From positions 62,001 through 126,000 of the forward strand of contig NZ_SSOC01000008.1 in assembly GCF_004801295.1 (NCBI RefSeq): DNA of 64,000 bases. The letters run 5' to 3'. The notes below the pieces were generated by a model. The model was not told where the DNA came from. It did no database searches and was given only the letters and a program-made list of their open reading frames with translations. The DNA comes from Pseudothauera nasutitermitis. GTDB lineage: Bacteria; Pseudomonadota; Gammaproteobacteria; Burkholderiales; Rhodocyclaceae. Shown in pieces: positions 9,720 to 17,995 of the stretch; the stretch's first letter is position 1; the number at the start of each line of letters is the position of its first letter. The position numbers were made by a program, and so were the translations under genes.

Positions 9720-10286
9720 TCAGCCACTGCGCCGCCCCGCCAGCCAGCCGTGCAGCAGCCGGGTCAGGCGCGGCATCACCACCCAGGTCATGACCGCCAC
9801 GATCAGCGCGGTCAGCAGCGCGGTGCGCAGCAGGAAGGGCAGCGCCTGCAGCAGCGGCGCTACCAACCACAGCACCAGTGACACGGTGGGGAAGATGCCC
9901 AACCAGGTCACCACCGCCATGCGGGCGCGCGGCGGGTGCATGGTGGCCGGCACCACCGCCGGCGCGAACCAGGCTTCCAGCCCGGAGAGGCGGCGGAATT
10001 CGGGTTCGCCCTCGGCGACTTCGCGCAGCCGGGCATGGCTGTGCGCGCGTTCCGGCGACTCGTCCCAGGCCTGCAGCGCCGCTTCGGAAGCGAAGCGCAC
10101 CACGATCTGGTAGTCGCCGCCGGCCTGCTCGGGCGGCAGCAGGTCGGCGCCGAGAAAGCCGGCGCGGTTGCGCATCGCCGCGAACATCTCGCGCACTCTC
10201 GCCTCGTACTCCGCTTCCCTGCCCGGTATCGCCCTGCGCCGCGCGATGCGGGTCAAGGGGGCCGGTGTGGATGTGCCGTGTTGCAT
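9720..10286 (-). CDS. ABM-domain protein with two C-terminal membrane helices
   Basis: This protein has 188 residues. The first 110 form an antibiotic-biosynthesis-monooxygenase-like (ABM) ferredoxin fold, with RIARRRAIPGREAEYEARV, then FLGADLLPPE, DYQIVVRFASEAALQAW and GLEAWF near the end of the fold. Two hydrophobic helices follow at about 122-145 and 150-172, ending in a basic tail, so the domain is probably anchored on the inner face of the membrane. ABM domains bind or oxidise quinone-like aromatics, or act as heme-handling enzymes. No substrate can be assigned here. It lies in line within the meta-pathway run, 52 bases after the outer-membrane gene, which suggests an auxiliary role in aromatic metabolism (inference). 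Confidence 0.75.
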   Translation of the reverse strand: MQHGTSTPAPLTRIARRRAIPGREAEYEARVREMFAAMRNRAGFLGADLLPPEQAGGDYQIVVRFASEAALQAWDESPERAHSHARLREVAEGEPEFRRLSGLEAWFAPAVVPATMHPPRARMAVVTWLGIFPTVSLVLWLVAPLLQALPFLLRTALLTALIVAVMTWVVMPRLTRLLHGWLAGRRSG

Positions 10287-10338
10287 GGCCGGACCTCCGT
10301 GTTGTTGCGCACCGGCCCGCCGCGGCGGGCCTGCGGCG

Positions 10339-11265
10339 TCAAAGCGGCATGATCAGCTTGAACCAGACCTTGTCGCCGCCGAAGCGGTTGCGCACCCGCG
10401 TTTCGTGCTGCCACTGGCCGATGAAGTGCACGCCGGCCTGGTTGGTGTAGGTCACGCTCGGCCCCGCCGCGAAGACCTCGCCCTTGCGCCCCGCCGACCA
10501 GAAGCCCGGGTTCTCGGCGATCCGGTGGCCGTCCAGCTTGTCGCTGTTGACCTGCTTCAGGTAGTAGCCGGAGACGCCCACGCCCCACGGGCCGAAACGC
10601 TTGCCGACGAGGTAGTCCAAGTGAAATTCGTCGCCCGATGCGTAGCGCATCCTGGGCGCGCCGGGGGCGGGGCGGAAGTCCTTGTTCTTGCTCTTGATGT
10701 TGTACATGAACTTGGCCGACACCTCCCAGCCCGTATCGCCCATCCAGCTCAGCGCGACGAGGGGCTCCACGCTCCAGTAGTTGGCGCCGATGCTGCGCCG
10801 CGGGTCGCCTTCCTTGTAGCGGCCGGTGGGCAGGTTGATGTCCAGCCCCACCGCCCAGTGCCAGTTGTCGGCGTGCCAGGAGAGGATGAAGGGGTTGACG
10901 GTGATGTCGCCCAGCCCGCTCGTCGTCTTCGCGCCGCCCAGGTCCACCTTCTGGTGCACCAGCGGCACGATCACGTGCCAGCCCCAGTTGCCGCCCAGTA
11001 TCCGGTGTTCGGTGACCTGGATGAAGCGCAGCGCGTCGAACCAGGCATCCACCTTGCCGGCCGGCGCCTTGTCGCCGTTGCCGTCACGCAGTTTGCCGCC
11101 GTAGTAGCCGAAATAGTTGATGAAGTAGTTGCCGGGCGGCGGTACCGCGCCGGCCAGCCAGTTTTCCGCGCCGTTCGGATACTGGTCGCCGCCTTCCTTG
11201 GCCTGCGCGCCGCCGATGGCGAGGCTTGCGAGCGTGGCCGCTGCCAATTGTCTGCCGAGCTTCAT
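10339..11265 (-). CDS. Outer-membrane protein of the phenol-degradation MetA (SphA-like) family
   Basis: This 308-residue protein has a cleavable signal peptide (MKLGRQLAAATLASLAIGGAQA) followed by a Tyr/Trp/Gly-rich sequence of alternating amphipathic strands, typical of an outer-membrane beta-barrel. It resembles the Phenol_MetA_deg family, found beside many aromatic catabolic operons and thought to help hydrophobic substrates through the outer membrane. The pattern includes GNYFINYFGYYGGKL, NLPTGRYKEGD, and an ending in WFKLIMPL with the terminal hydrophobic residue usual for such barrels. The start at 11265 has a strong ribosome binding site (GGAGGAGGAG). It follows dmpH after 114 bases that hold an 8-bp stem (11323-11330 with 11352-11359). 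Confidence 0.85.
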   Translation of the reverse strand: MKLGRQLAAATLASLAIGGAQAKEGGDQYPNGAENWLAGAVPPPGNYFINYFGYYGGKLRDGNGDKAPAGKVDAWFDALRFIQVTEHRILGGNWGWHVIVPLVHQKVDLGGAKTTSGLGDITVNPFILSWHADNWHWAVGLDINLPTGRYKEGDPRRSIGANYWSVEPLVALSWMGDTGWEVSAKFMYNIKSKNKDFRPAPGAPRMRYASGDEFHLDYLVGKRFGPWGVGVSGYYLKQVNSDKLDGHRIAENPGFWSAGRKGEVFAAGPSVTYTNQAGVHFIGQWQHETRVRNRFGGDKVWFKLIMPL

Positions 11266-11379
11266 GTCTTTCTCCTCCTCCTGGTGGTGCTGCGATGGGT
11301 GCTGCTGTATCGATGGACGCACGCAGCCCCGACCTCTGGCGGGCCGTGAACGGGGCTGCCCGTGTTGTGTGGGGGCGGG

Positions 11380-12168
11380 CTAGGTGAAGCGCACCGAGAC
11401 CGAGCCGAGGTGCTGCGCCCGCAGCGTCACCGCGTCGCCCGGCTGCACCGCCACCGCTTCGGTGATGCCGCCGGACAGGATCAGCGTGCCGGCGGGGATT
11501 TCCTCGCCTTTTTCGCCCAGCTTGTTGGCCAGCATGGCGATGGCCGCCGCCGGATGGCCGAGCACCGCCGCGCCGGCTCCGAAGGCCACCGGCTCGCCGT
11601 TCTTTTCCAGCACGATGCCGAGGGTGCGCAGGTCGAGGTCGGCCGCGTCGCCCATCCGCCCGCCGACCACGAAGCGGCTGGACGAGCAGTTGTCGGCGAC
11701 CACGCTCTTGAGGTCGAACTTGAAGTCGCGGTAGCGGCTGTCGATGATCTCGATGGCCGGGATGACGAAGTCGGTGGCGGCCAGCACCGCGCCGATGTGG
11801 CAGCCCGGCCCTTTCAGCGGCGCCTTGGTGACGAAGGCGATTTCCGGCTCGACCTTGGGATGGATCAGCTTGCCGGTGTCGATCTCGCCGCCTTCGGGCA
11901 CGCCGAAGTAATCGGCGAGAAAGCCGAACACCGGGGTGTCCACGCCCATCTGCTTCATCTTGGCGTGGGAGGTGAGCCCGGCCTTGAGGCCGACGATGCG
12001 CGTGCCGCGGGCGATCTTGCGGCACTTGATCTCATCCTGGATGGCGTAGGCGTCGTCCCAGTCCATGTCCGGGTGCTCGTCGGTGATCTTGGGCGTGTCC
12101 TGCGCCTGCAGCTCGCAGGTTTCGAGATGGGTCGCCAGTTTCTCGATGGTCGCGCGGTCCAGTTTCAT
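11380..12168 (-). CDS. dmpH: 4-oxalocrotonate decarboxylase
   Basis: The enzyme decarboxylates 2-oxohex-3-enedioate to 2-oxopent-4-enoate in the dehydrogenative branch of meta-cleavage. It needs Mg2+ and works in a complex with the hydratase DmpE. The 262-residue protein matches DmpH/XylI in length and in blocks: [18 protein letters not shown], the metal-ligand region [17 protein letters not shown], and [19 protein letters not shown]. It is homologous to DmpE (14138-14920) in this operon. The open frame continues upstream, but the ATG at 12168 overlaps the dmpG stop by four bases, the normal coupled arrangement. Confidence 0.94.
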   Translation of the reverse strand: MKLDRATIEKLATHLETCELQAQDTPKITDEHPDMDWDDAYAIQDEIKCRKIARGTRIVGLKAGLTSHAKMKQMGVDTPVFGFLADYFGVPEGGEIDTGKLIHPKVEPEIAFVTKAPLKGPGCHIGAVLAATDFVIPAIEIIDSRYRDFKFDLKSVVADNCSSSRFVVGGRMGDAADLDLRTLGIVLEKNGEPVAFGAGAAVLGHPAAAIAMLANKLGEKGEEIPAGTLILSGGITEAVAVQPGDAVTLRAQHLGSVSVRFT

Positions 12169-13196
12169 GCTGTCACTCCTTTTGCCTTGGCGAGGCTCAA
12201 CGCGGTGTCCTCGATCATGTCCTCCTGGCCGCCGACCATGCCGCGCCGGCCCATCTCCACGAGGATCTCGCGCGCCGATACGCCGTATTTCTTCTCCGCG
12301 CGCTTGGCGAACAGCAGGAAGGAGCCATACACCCCGGCGTAGCCCAGGGTCAGCGCGTCCCGGTCGATGCGGATCGGGAAGTCCATGATCGGCACCACTA
12401 GGTCTTCGGCCACGTCCTGGATCCGGAACACGTCGACGCCGGTTTCGATGCCCATCAGCTCGCACACCGCCACCAGCACTTCCATCGGCGTGTTGCCCGC
12501 CCCTGCACCCAGCCCGGCCGCGGCGGCGTCGATGCGCGTCGCCCCGGCTTCGATTGCGGCGATGCTGTTGGCGACGCCCATCGCCAGGTTGTGGTGGCCG
12601 TGGAAACCCAGTTCCGTTTCCGGCTTCAAGGCTTCGCGCACCGCGCCCAGGCGCGCCTTCACCGTGTCCGGCAGCAAATGCCCGGCCGAGTCGGTGATGT
12701 AGATGCAGTTGGCGCCGTAGCCTTCCATCAGCCTCGCCTGCGTCACCAGCCCCTCGGGGCTGTTCATGTGGCTCATCATCAGAAAGCCCACGGTGTCCAG
12801 GCCGAGCTTGCGGGCCAGGCCGATGTGCTGTTCGGAGACGTCGGCCTCGGTGCAGTGGGTGGCCACCCGGATCGTCGCCACGCCCAGTTCGTGGGCCATC
12901 TTCAGGTGATCCACGGTGCCGATGCCGGGCAGCAGCAGGGCCGAGACCTTGGCCTGCTTCATCAGCGGGATCACCGCGCCCAGGTATTCCTCGTCCGAGT
13001 GCGCCGGAAAGCCGTAATTGACCGAGCTGCCCCCCAGGCCGTCGCCGTGGGTGACTTCGATCAGCGGCACGCCCGCTTCGTCCAGCCCCCGGGCGATGGT
13101 CTTCATCTGTTCCAGCGTCATCAGGTGGCGCTTGGGGTGCATGCCGTCGCGCAGGGTCATGTCATGAACGGTGATCTTCTTGCCCTTCAGTTCCAT
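12165..13196 (-). CDS. dmpG: 4-hydroxy-2-oxovalerate aldolase
   Basis: DmpG cleaves 4-hydroxy-2-oxopentanoate to pyruvate and acetaldehyde, and channels the toxic acetaldehyde straight into DmpF. The 343-residue protein has the HMGL-like TIM barrel with the divalent-metal motif near the N-terminus ([15 protein letters not shown]). The metal-ligating histidines lie in [16 protein letters not shown], and the C-terminal communication domain ends in [19 protein letters not shown]. Length and motifs match Pseudomonas DmpG closely. It shares ATGA with dmpH downstream and starts 11 bases after dmpF, in keeping with the physical DmpFG complex. Confidence 0.96.
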   Translation of the reverse strand: MELKGKKITVHDMTLRDGMHPKRHLMTLEQMKTIARGLDEAGVPLIEVTHGDGLGGSSVNYGFPAHSDEEYLGAVIPLMKQAKVSALLLPGIGTVDHLKMAHELGVATIRVATHCTEADVSEQHIGLARKLGLDTVGFLMMSHMNSPEGLVTQARLMEGYGANCIYITDSAGHLLPDTVKARLGAVREALKPETELGFHGHHNLAMGVANSIAAIEAGATRIDAAAAGLGAGAGNTPMEVLVAVCELMGIETGVDVFRIQDVAEDLVVPIMDFPIRIDRDALTLGYAGVYGSFLLFAKRAEKKYGVSAREILVEMGRRGMVGGQEDMIEDTALSLAKAKGVTA

Positions 13197-13207
13197 GGCG
13201 GGGCTCC

Positions 13208-14119
13208 TTATGCGGTGACGGGTTCGAGGACCAGTTCGCCCTTGAGGATTTCCTCGGCGAACATCTCGGCGGTACGCGCGGCGGCTGCGGTCATGATGTC
13301 CAGGTTGCCGGCGTACTTGGGCAGGTAGTCGCCCAGGCCCTCGACCTCCATGAAGATCGACACGCGCTTGCCGTCGAACACGGGGCCATTGACCAGGCGG
13401 TAGCCGGGCACGTACTTCTGCACTTCGCCGATCATGGCCTGCACCGATGCGGTGATCGCGGCCTGGTCCGGTTCGGTCTCGGTCAGGCAGTGGATGGTGT
13501 CGCGCATGATCAAGGGCGGTTCGGCCGGGTTGATGATGATGATGGCCTTGCCCTGCCTGGCGCCGCCCACCTTTTCCACCGCGCCGGCGGTGGTGCGGGT
13601 GAATTCGTCGATGTTCTTGCGCGTGCCGGGGCCAACCGAGCGGCTGGAGACCGTGGCGACGATCTCGCCGTAGGCCACCGGCTGCACGCGGGAGACCGCG
13701 GCGACCATCGGAATCGTGGCCTGCCCGCCGCAGGTGACCATGTTCACGTTCATCTCCCGCCGGCCGACGTGGGCGGCGAGGTTCACCGGCGGCACGCAGT
13801 ACGGGCCGATGGCCGCGGGGGTGAGGTCGATCATCAGCACCCCGAGTTCGTTGAGCTTGCGGCTGTTCTCGGCATGCACGTAGGCGCTGGTGGCGTCGAA
13901 GGCGATCTGCACGCCGTCGGCGGCCACGTGGGGCAGCAGGCCGTCAACGCCGTCGGCGGTGGTCTTCAGGCCCAGCTCGCGGGCGCGGGCCAGGCCGTCG
14001 GAGGTGGGGTCGATGCCCACCATCCACACCGGTTCAAGCACCGGGCTTCTCTTCAGCTTGTAGAGCAGATCGGTGCCGATGTTGCCCGGACCGATCAGCG
14101 CGCATTTGATCTTGTTCAT
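13208..14119 (-). CDS. dmpF: Acetaldehyde dehydrogenase (acylating)
   Basis: DmpF oxidises acetaldehyde delivered by DmpG to acetyl-CoA with NAD+ and CoA. The 303-residue protein begins with a Rossmann fold ([17 protein letters not shown], residues 6-22). The catalytic cysteine is C129 in [14 protein letters not shown]. Further family blocks are [17 protein letters not shown] and the C-terminal [15 protein letters not shown]. It belongs to the compact acylating type that works only with its partner aldolase, not the larger ALDH superfamily. Spacing to dmpE (18 bases) and dmpG (11 bases) supports one transcript. Confidence 0.96.
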   Translation of the reverse strand: MNKIKCALIGPGNIGTDLLYKLKRSPVLEPVWMVGIDPTSDGLARARELGLKTTADGVDGLLPHVAADGVQIAFDATSAYVHAENSRKLNELGVLMIDLTPAAIGPYCVPPVNLAAHVGRREMNVNMVTCGGQATIPMVAAVSRVQPVAYGEIVATVSSRSVGPGTRKNIDEFTRTTAGAVEKVGGARQGKAIIIINPAEPPLIMRDTIHCLTETEPDQAAITASVQAMIGEVQKYVPGYRLVNGPVFDGKRVSIFMEVEGLGDYLPKYAGNLDIMTAAAARTAEMFAEEILKGELVLEPVTA

Positions 14120-14137
14120 TCAGCGGTCTCCTTGAAA

Positions 14138-14920
14138 TCAGACGAAGCGCACCGAGCAGCCGCCGATGCCGCCGATGGTCACGCGCAGGCTGTCGCCGGC
14201 CTGCACCGGCACCATGATCGCCAGCGAGCCGGACAGGATCACTTCGCCGGCCTCGAGGGGGATGTCGAGCGCGCCCAGGGTGTTGGCGAGCCAGGCCACC
14301 GCATTGGCCGGCGCGCCGAGCGCGGCCGCGCCGGCGCCGGTGGCGACGATCTCGCCGTTCTTTTCCAGCACCATGCCGCAGGTGTTCAGATCCACCCGGC
14401 GCGGGTCCACCAGGCGGTCGCCGAGCACGAACACGCCGCACGAGGCGTTGTCGGCGACGGTGTCCTGGATCTTGATCTTCCAGTCGCGGATGCGCGAATC
14501 GACGATCTCGAAGCAGGTCATCACGCCTTCGGTGGCGGCCAGCACGTCGGCGGCGGTGACGCCGGGGCCCTTGAGATCCTTCTTGAGCACGAAGGCGATC
14601 TCGCCTTCGGCCTTGGGCTGGATCAGCGTGTCGGCGGGGATGGCCTCGCCCTCGTTGTAGAGCATGCCGTCGAGCAGGTAGCCGAAGTCGGGCTGGTACA
14701 CGCCCAGCATGTTCATCACCGCCTTGCTGGTGACGCCGATCTTCTTGCCCACCACGCGCTCGCCCGCTTCCAGGCGGCGCGCGATCATGCGCTGCTGGAC
14801 GTGGTAGGCGTCGTCGATGGCGATCTCCGGGTGGCGCTCGGTCAGCGGCGCGAGCACTTCGCGCTTGACCAGCGCCTGGTAGAGCTCGTCGCCGAGCCGG
14901 GTGATCAGTTCCTTGTCCAT
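14138..14920 (-). CDS. dmpE: 2-oxopent-4-enoate hydratase
   Basis: DmpE adds water to 2-oxopent-4-enoate to give 4-hydroxy-2-oxopentanoate, receiving substrate from DmpH or from the hydrolase DmpD. The 260-residue protein starts MDKELITRLGDELYQALVKR and carries the family metal site (QPKAEGEIAFVLKKDLKGPG), then CFEIVDSRIRDWKIKIQDTV and the C-terminal GGIGGCSVRFV. It is a paralogue of DmpH. The two share the fold and the order of blocks, and the two families are known to associate. It lies between dmpD and dmpF with gaps of 10 and 18 bases. Confidence 0.95.
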   Translation of the reverse strand: MDKELITRLGDELYQALVKREVLAPLTERHPEIAIDDAYHVQQRMIARRLEAGERVVGKKIGVTSKAVMNMLGVYQPDFGYLLDGMLYNEGEAIPADTLIQPKAEGEIAFVLKKDLKGPGVTAADVLAATEGVMTCFEIVDSRIRDWKIKIQDTVADNASCGVFVLGDRLVDPRRVDLNTCGMVLEKNGEIVATGAGAAALGAPANAVAWLANTLGALDIPLEAGEVILSGSLAIMVPVQAGDSLRVTIGGIGGCSVRFV

Positions 14921-14930
14921 GTCGCCTCTC

Positions 14931-15785
14931 TCAGTTCAGGGGATGGGGTTCGTCGGCGCCGGCCTCGGCCACAAAGTCGCCGACCAGGCGGGCGAAGCGC
15001 GCGGCGTGCTCGATCTGCGTCCAGTGCCCGCAGCGGCCATACACGTGCAGTTGGGCGCGGGGAATCCAGTCGGCCAGGGTCAGCGAATTGGCCAGCGGGA
15101 TGACCCGGTCGTCGCGGCCGTGGATCACCAGGGTTTCGTGCGGCAGCGCGCGGAGGTCGGCCTCGCGGCTCGCCATTGCGTCCACCCAGCGTTGGCGCGG
15201 GGCGGGGAACATCGCCGCGAAGGACTCCTGGAAGCCGGGGCGGATGCTGGCCTCGTAGCGCAGCCGCGCCAGTTCGTCGTTGACCAGGGAGCGGTCCCAG
15301 GCGAAGAGATCGAGCAGCGCGCGCATGTTGTCGAGGGACGGCGTGTAGCCCCACACCGCGTCCAGCCCCGGGGTGATCTCGAAGGGCACGCCGACGCTGC
15401 CCATCAGCACCAGCCGGCGCACCCGCCGCGGGTGGCGGATGGCGAGCGCCAGCGCCAGTGCGCCGCCGAAGGAGTTGCCGACCAGGTCGGTGCGTTCGAT
15501 CTGCAAGGCGTCGAGCAGGCCCACCGCCTGGCCGACCCAGGCGTCCATGTCATAGACCTGACCGGCGGGGCGCTCGGTGAAGCCGAAGCCGACCATGTCG
15601 GGAGCGATCACCCGCGCCCGCTGCACCAGTGCCGGCATCACCAGCCGCCAGTTGGCCCACGCGCTGACGCCCGGCCCGGAACCATGGAGCATCAGCAGCG
15701 CATGCCCGGTGCCGCTGTCGTGGTAATTGCTGCGGATGCCGGCGGCAGCGGTGCTGCGGCCGATCTCGGGGTTTTGCTCGCTCAT
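14931..15785 (-). CDS. dmpD: 2-hydroxymuconic semialdehyde hydrolase
   Basis: This alpha/beta hydrolase cleaves the carbon-carbon bond of the ring-fission product, releasing formate from the catechol product (or acetate from the 3-methylcatechol product) and 2-oxopent-4-enoate. From the chosen start it has 284 residues: MSEQNPEIGRSTAAAGIRSN aligns with the N-terminus of Pseudomonas DmpD, while an upstream ATG at 15815 adds ten poorly matching residues. Seen are the oxyanion-hole box LMLHGSGPGVSAWANWRLV, the nucleophile elbow GNSFGG (Ser), the acid region VIHGRDDRVIP and the catalytic His in CGHWTQIEHAARF. It runs in parallel to the DmpC branch and is normally favoured for ketone ring-fission products from 3-substituted catechols. 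Confidence 0.95.
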   Translation of the reverse strand: MSEQNPEIGRSTAAAGIRSNYHDSGTGHALLMLHGSGPGVSAWANWRLVMPALVQRARVIAPDMVGFGFTERPAGQVYDMDAWVGQAVGLLDALQIERTDLVGNSFGGALALALAIRHPRRVRRLVLMGSVGVPFEITPGLDAVWGYTPSLDNMRALLDLFAWDRSLVNDELARLRYEASIRPGFQESFAAMFPAPRQRWVDAMASREADLRALPHETLVIHGRDDRVIPLANSLTLADWIPRAQLHVYGRCGHWTQIEHAARFARLVGDFVAEAGADEPHPLN

Positions 15786-15795
15786 CGCGGCACGC

Positions 15796-17250
15796 TCACA
15801 GCTTGATGCAGACATTCTTGAGTTCGGTGTAGAACTCCAGCGAATGCACGCCGCCCTCGCGGCCGATGCCGGACTGTCTGGCGCCGCCGAAGGGGGTGCG
15901 CAGATCGCGCAGGAACCAAGAGTTCACCCACACCAGGCCGGCTTCGATCTGTGCCGCCACCCGGTGGGCGCGGGCCAGGTCGCGGGTCCACACCGAGCAG
16001 GCCAGGCCGTAGTCGGTGTCGTTGGCGCGGCGGATCACCTCGTCCTCGGCGTCGAAGGGCTGGATCAGCGTGCACGGGCCGAAGATCTCCTCGCGCGCGA
16101 TCGGCGAGTCGTCGCCCAGCCCGGTCCAGATCGTCGGCTGCACCCAGGCGCCTTCGGCCAGTTCGCCGGGCATCTGCGGCACGCCGCCGCCGGTGACCAC
16201 GGTGGCGCCGAGCGCTTTCGCTTTCTCGTAGTAGGAGAGCACCTTGCTGCGGTGTTCCTGCGAGATCAGCGGCCCCAGGCCGGTGGCCGGATCTTCCGGA
16301 CGGCCGGGCTTGAGGCCCTCGGCGCCCTGTTTCAGCGCCGCGACGAAGCGTTCGAACAGTGGCCGCTCGACATAGACGCGCTCGGTGCCCAGGCAGACCT
16401 GGCCGCAGTTGGCGAACACCGAGCGCATCGTGCCTTCGATCGCGGCGTCGAAGTCGCAGTCGGCGAACACGATGGCCGGGTTCTTACCGCCCATCTCCAG
16501 CGACACCGGGCGCGCGCCGTCGGCCGCGGCCTTCATGATCGCGGCGCCGGTGCGGGTCTCGCCGGTGAAGGTGATGGCGTTGACCTGCGGATGGGTGGTG
16601 ACGAACTCGCCCGCCGAACCGGGGCCGAAGCCGTGCACCACGTTGTAGACGCCCTTGGGCAGGCCGACCTCGTTCATCACCTCGCCGAGCAGGGTGGCGG
16701 TGTGCGGGGTCTCTTCCGAGGGCTTGACCACCACGGTGTTGCCGCAGGCCAGCGCCGGGCCCACCTTCCAGGTCATCAGCAGCAGCGGCAGGTTCCACGG
16801 GCAGATCACCCCGACCACGCCGACCGGGCGGCGCAGCGCGTAGTTGAGCGCACCGCGGCCGTCCGGCGTGGCCATCTCGAAGAACTCGGTGGGCACGCTC
16901 TTGATCACGTCGGCGAAGATCTTGAAGTTGGCCGCGCCGCGCGGAATGTCGATGTGGCTGGCAAGGCTGCGCGGCTTGCCGGTGTCGGCGCACTCGGCGG
17001 CGAGGAAGTCGTCGAAGCGCCGGTTGATGCCGTCGGCCACGGCGTTGAGCAGGTCGACCCGCTCGGCCACCGTCAGCCGCCCCCACGGGCCGGACAGCGC
17101 CGTGCGGGCAGACGCCACTGCGGCGTCCACCTCGCTGCGGCCGGCTTCGTGCACCGCGGCGATGACGCGGTTGTCGAGCGGCGAACGCTTGTCGAAGGTC
17201 CGCGCGGTGGCGACGAACTCGCCATTGATGAAGTTGTGGATCTGTTGCAT
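15796..17250 (-). CDS. dmpC: 2-hydroxymuconic semialdehyde dehydrogenase
   Basis: DmpC oxidises the catechol ring-fission product to 2-hydroxymuconate with NAD+. The 484-residue protein is a standard aldehyde dehydrogenase. It has the cofactor region VGVICPWNLPLLLMTWKVGP with KPSEETP, the GFGPGSAGEF and ITFTGETRTG boxes, the catalytic Glu in SLEMGGKNP, the catalytic Cys in FANCGQVCLGTER and the C-terminal GLVWVNSWFLRDLRTPFGG. The open frame continues upstream through a hairpin-rich spacer, but the ATG at 17250 has a GAGAGAAG ribosome binding site and matches family length. It is preceded by a 135-base non-coding segment with three stem-loops that separates it from the first gene of the operon. 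Confidence 0.96.
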   Translation of the reverse strand: MQQIHNFINGEFVATARTFDKRSPLDNRVIAAVHEAGRSEVDAAVASARTALSGPWGRLTVAERVDLLNAVADGINRRFDDFLAAECADTGKPRSLASHIDIPRGAANFKIFADVIKSVPTEFFEMATPDGRGALNYALRRPVGVVGVICPWNLPLLLMTWKVGPALACGNTVVVKPSEETPHTATLLGEVMNEVGLPKGVYNVVHGFGPGSAGEFVTTHPQVNAITFTGETRTGAAIMKAAADGARPVSLEMGGKNPAIVFADCDFDAAIEGTMRSVFANCGQVCLGTERVYVERPLFERFVAALKQGAEGLKPGRPEDPATGLGPLISQEHRSKVLSYYEKAKALGATVVTGGGVPQMPGELAEGAWVQPTIWTGLGDDSPIAREEIFGPCTLIQPFDAEDEVIRRANDTDYGLACSVWTRDLARAHRVAAQIEAGLVWVNSWFLRDLRTPFGGARQSGIGREGGVHSLEFYTELKNVCIKL

Positions 17251-17385
17251 GGCTTCTCTCCGTGAGTCACTCCCGCCTGGAGGCAGGCGCTTCCTCGCCA
17301 CAAAATGGCGGCGCCTTCGGCGCCAAAACTGGCTTGCCTTGCTTGACCTCGCCCTGAAGGGCGAGGCTTGCACTCTGGCCCGTGG
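17251..17385 (-). promoter_or_regulatory. Intercistronic segment with three consecutive stem-loops
   Basis: Between the GlcG-like gene and dmpC the minus-strand transcript can form three perfect hairpins: CTCGCCC-TTCA-GGGCGAG (17348-17365), GGCGCC-GAA-GGCGCC (17310-17324) and CGCCTG-CCTC-CAGGCG (about 17276-17291). No U-tract follows any of them. They may be processing, stabilising or attenuating elements that set dmpC-I expression relative to the first gene. Confidence 0.5.
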
Positions 17386-17823
17386 TCAAGCTTCGCCGGC
17401 GTCGGCGCCGATTTCGAGCAGTCCCGCCCGCGCACACGCCTCGTCCTGTTGTGCGGAGGCACCGGAAACGCCGATGCCGCCGATGAGTTGTCCCTGGGCG
17501 CGGATCGGCAGGCCGCCGCCGAACACGATCAGCCCGGGCTGGGCGGAAAAACCCAGCCGCATGCCCTCGTCGCCGGCGCACACGTCCATCCACTGTGCGG
17601 TCGGAAAGCCGAAGCCGCCGGCGGTATGGGCCTTGTCGATGGCGATGCGGACCGACTGCGGAAAGGCGCCGGGCATGCGCAGGAAGGCCACCAGGTTGCC
17701 GGCGCAGTCGGCCACCGCGACGTTGATCCGCACGCCCAGCGACCGGGCATGGCCCACCGCGGCCTTCACCGCAGCATGGGCCGCTTCCCAGGAAATCGTT
17801 GCCTGCGGCACTGCGATGTTCAT
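17386..17823 (-). CDS. GlcG/HbpS-family (DUF336) heme-binding-like protein
   Basis: This 145-residue soluble protein matches the GlcG/HbpS (DUF336) family: AHAAVKAAVGHARSLGV, then INVAVADCAGNLVAFLRMPG, SVRIAIDKAHTAGGFG and the Gly-rich GLIVFGGGLPIRAQGQLIGG. Such proteins bind heme or small organic ligands and commonly sit in operons for aromatic, glycolate or corrinoid metabolism. The role here is unknown. It has an excellent ribosome binding site (AAGGAGA) and is the first gene of the lower-pathway run, directly after a sigma70-type promoter and a candidate GntR operator. Protection or reactivation of the iron-dependent ring-cleavage enzyme is a possibility, but only an inference from its position. 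Confidence 0.82.
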   Translation of the reverse strand: MNIAVPQATISWEAAHAAVKAAVGHARSLGVRINVAVADCAGNLVAFLRMPGAFPQSVRIAIDKAHTAGGFGFPTAQWMDVCAGDEGMRLGFSAQPGLIVFGGGLPIRAQGQLIGGIGVSGASAQQDEACARAGLLEIGADAGEA

Positions 17824-17873
17824 TCCTGCTCTCCTTGTCCGCCCCGCAGGGGCCGGCACGTGTCCAGGTGGGA

Positions 17874-17903
17874 AAGATAGACCCGGGCAAATATCGATGT
17901 CAA
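17874..17903 (-). promoter_or_regulatory. Sigma70-type promoter of the lower-pathway operon
   Basis: On the minus strand a consensus -35 TTGACA (17903-17898) is followed after 18 bases by TATCTT (17879-17874), about 50 bases upstream of the GlcG-like ATG. The direct repeat ATATCGA (17891-17897 and 17910-17916) overlaps and flanks the -35 element, well placed for repression. Confidence 0.6.
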
Positions 17904-17909
17904 TAAATA

Positions 17910-17920
17910 ATATCGAGATT
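17910..17920 (+). promoter_or_regulatory. Candidate GntR operator ATATCGAGATT (copy 1)
   Basis: Lies in the divergent space between the lower-pathway operon and the gntR gene, immediately upstream of the -35 box. The 9-base core ATATCGAGA recurs in two other control regions of the locus (24691-24699 on the minus strand, 25287-25295 on the plus strand). It is partly matched at 19879-19887. Confidence 0.45.
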
Positions 17921-17995
17921 TTTACGAGATGATATCCGGCGTTCCGGGCCTCGGCTAGAATCCGCAGTAACGAGATTGCCGCGCAGACCATCCTC

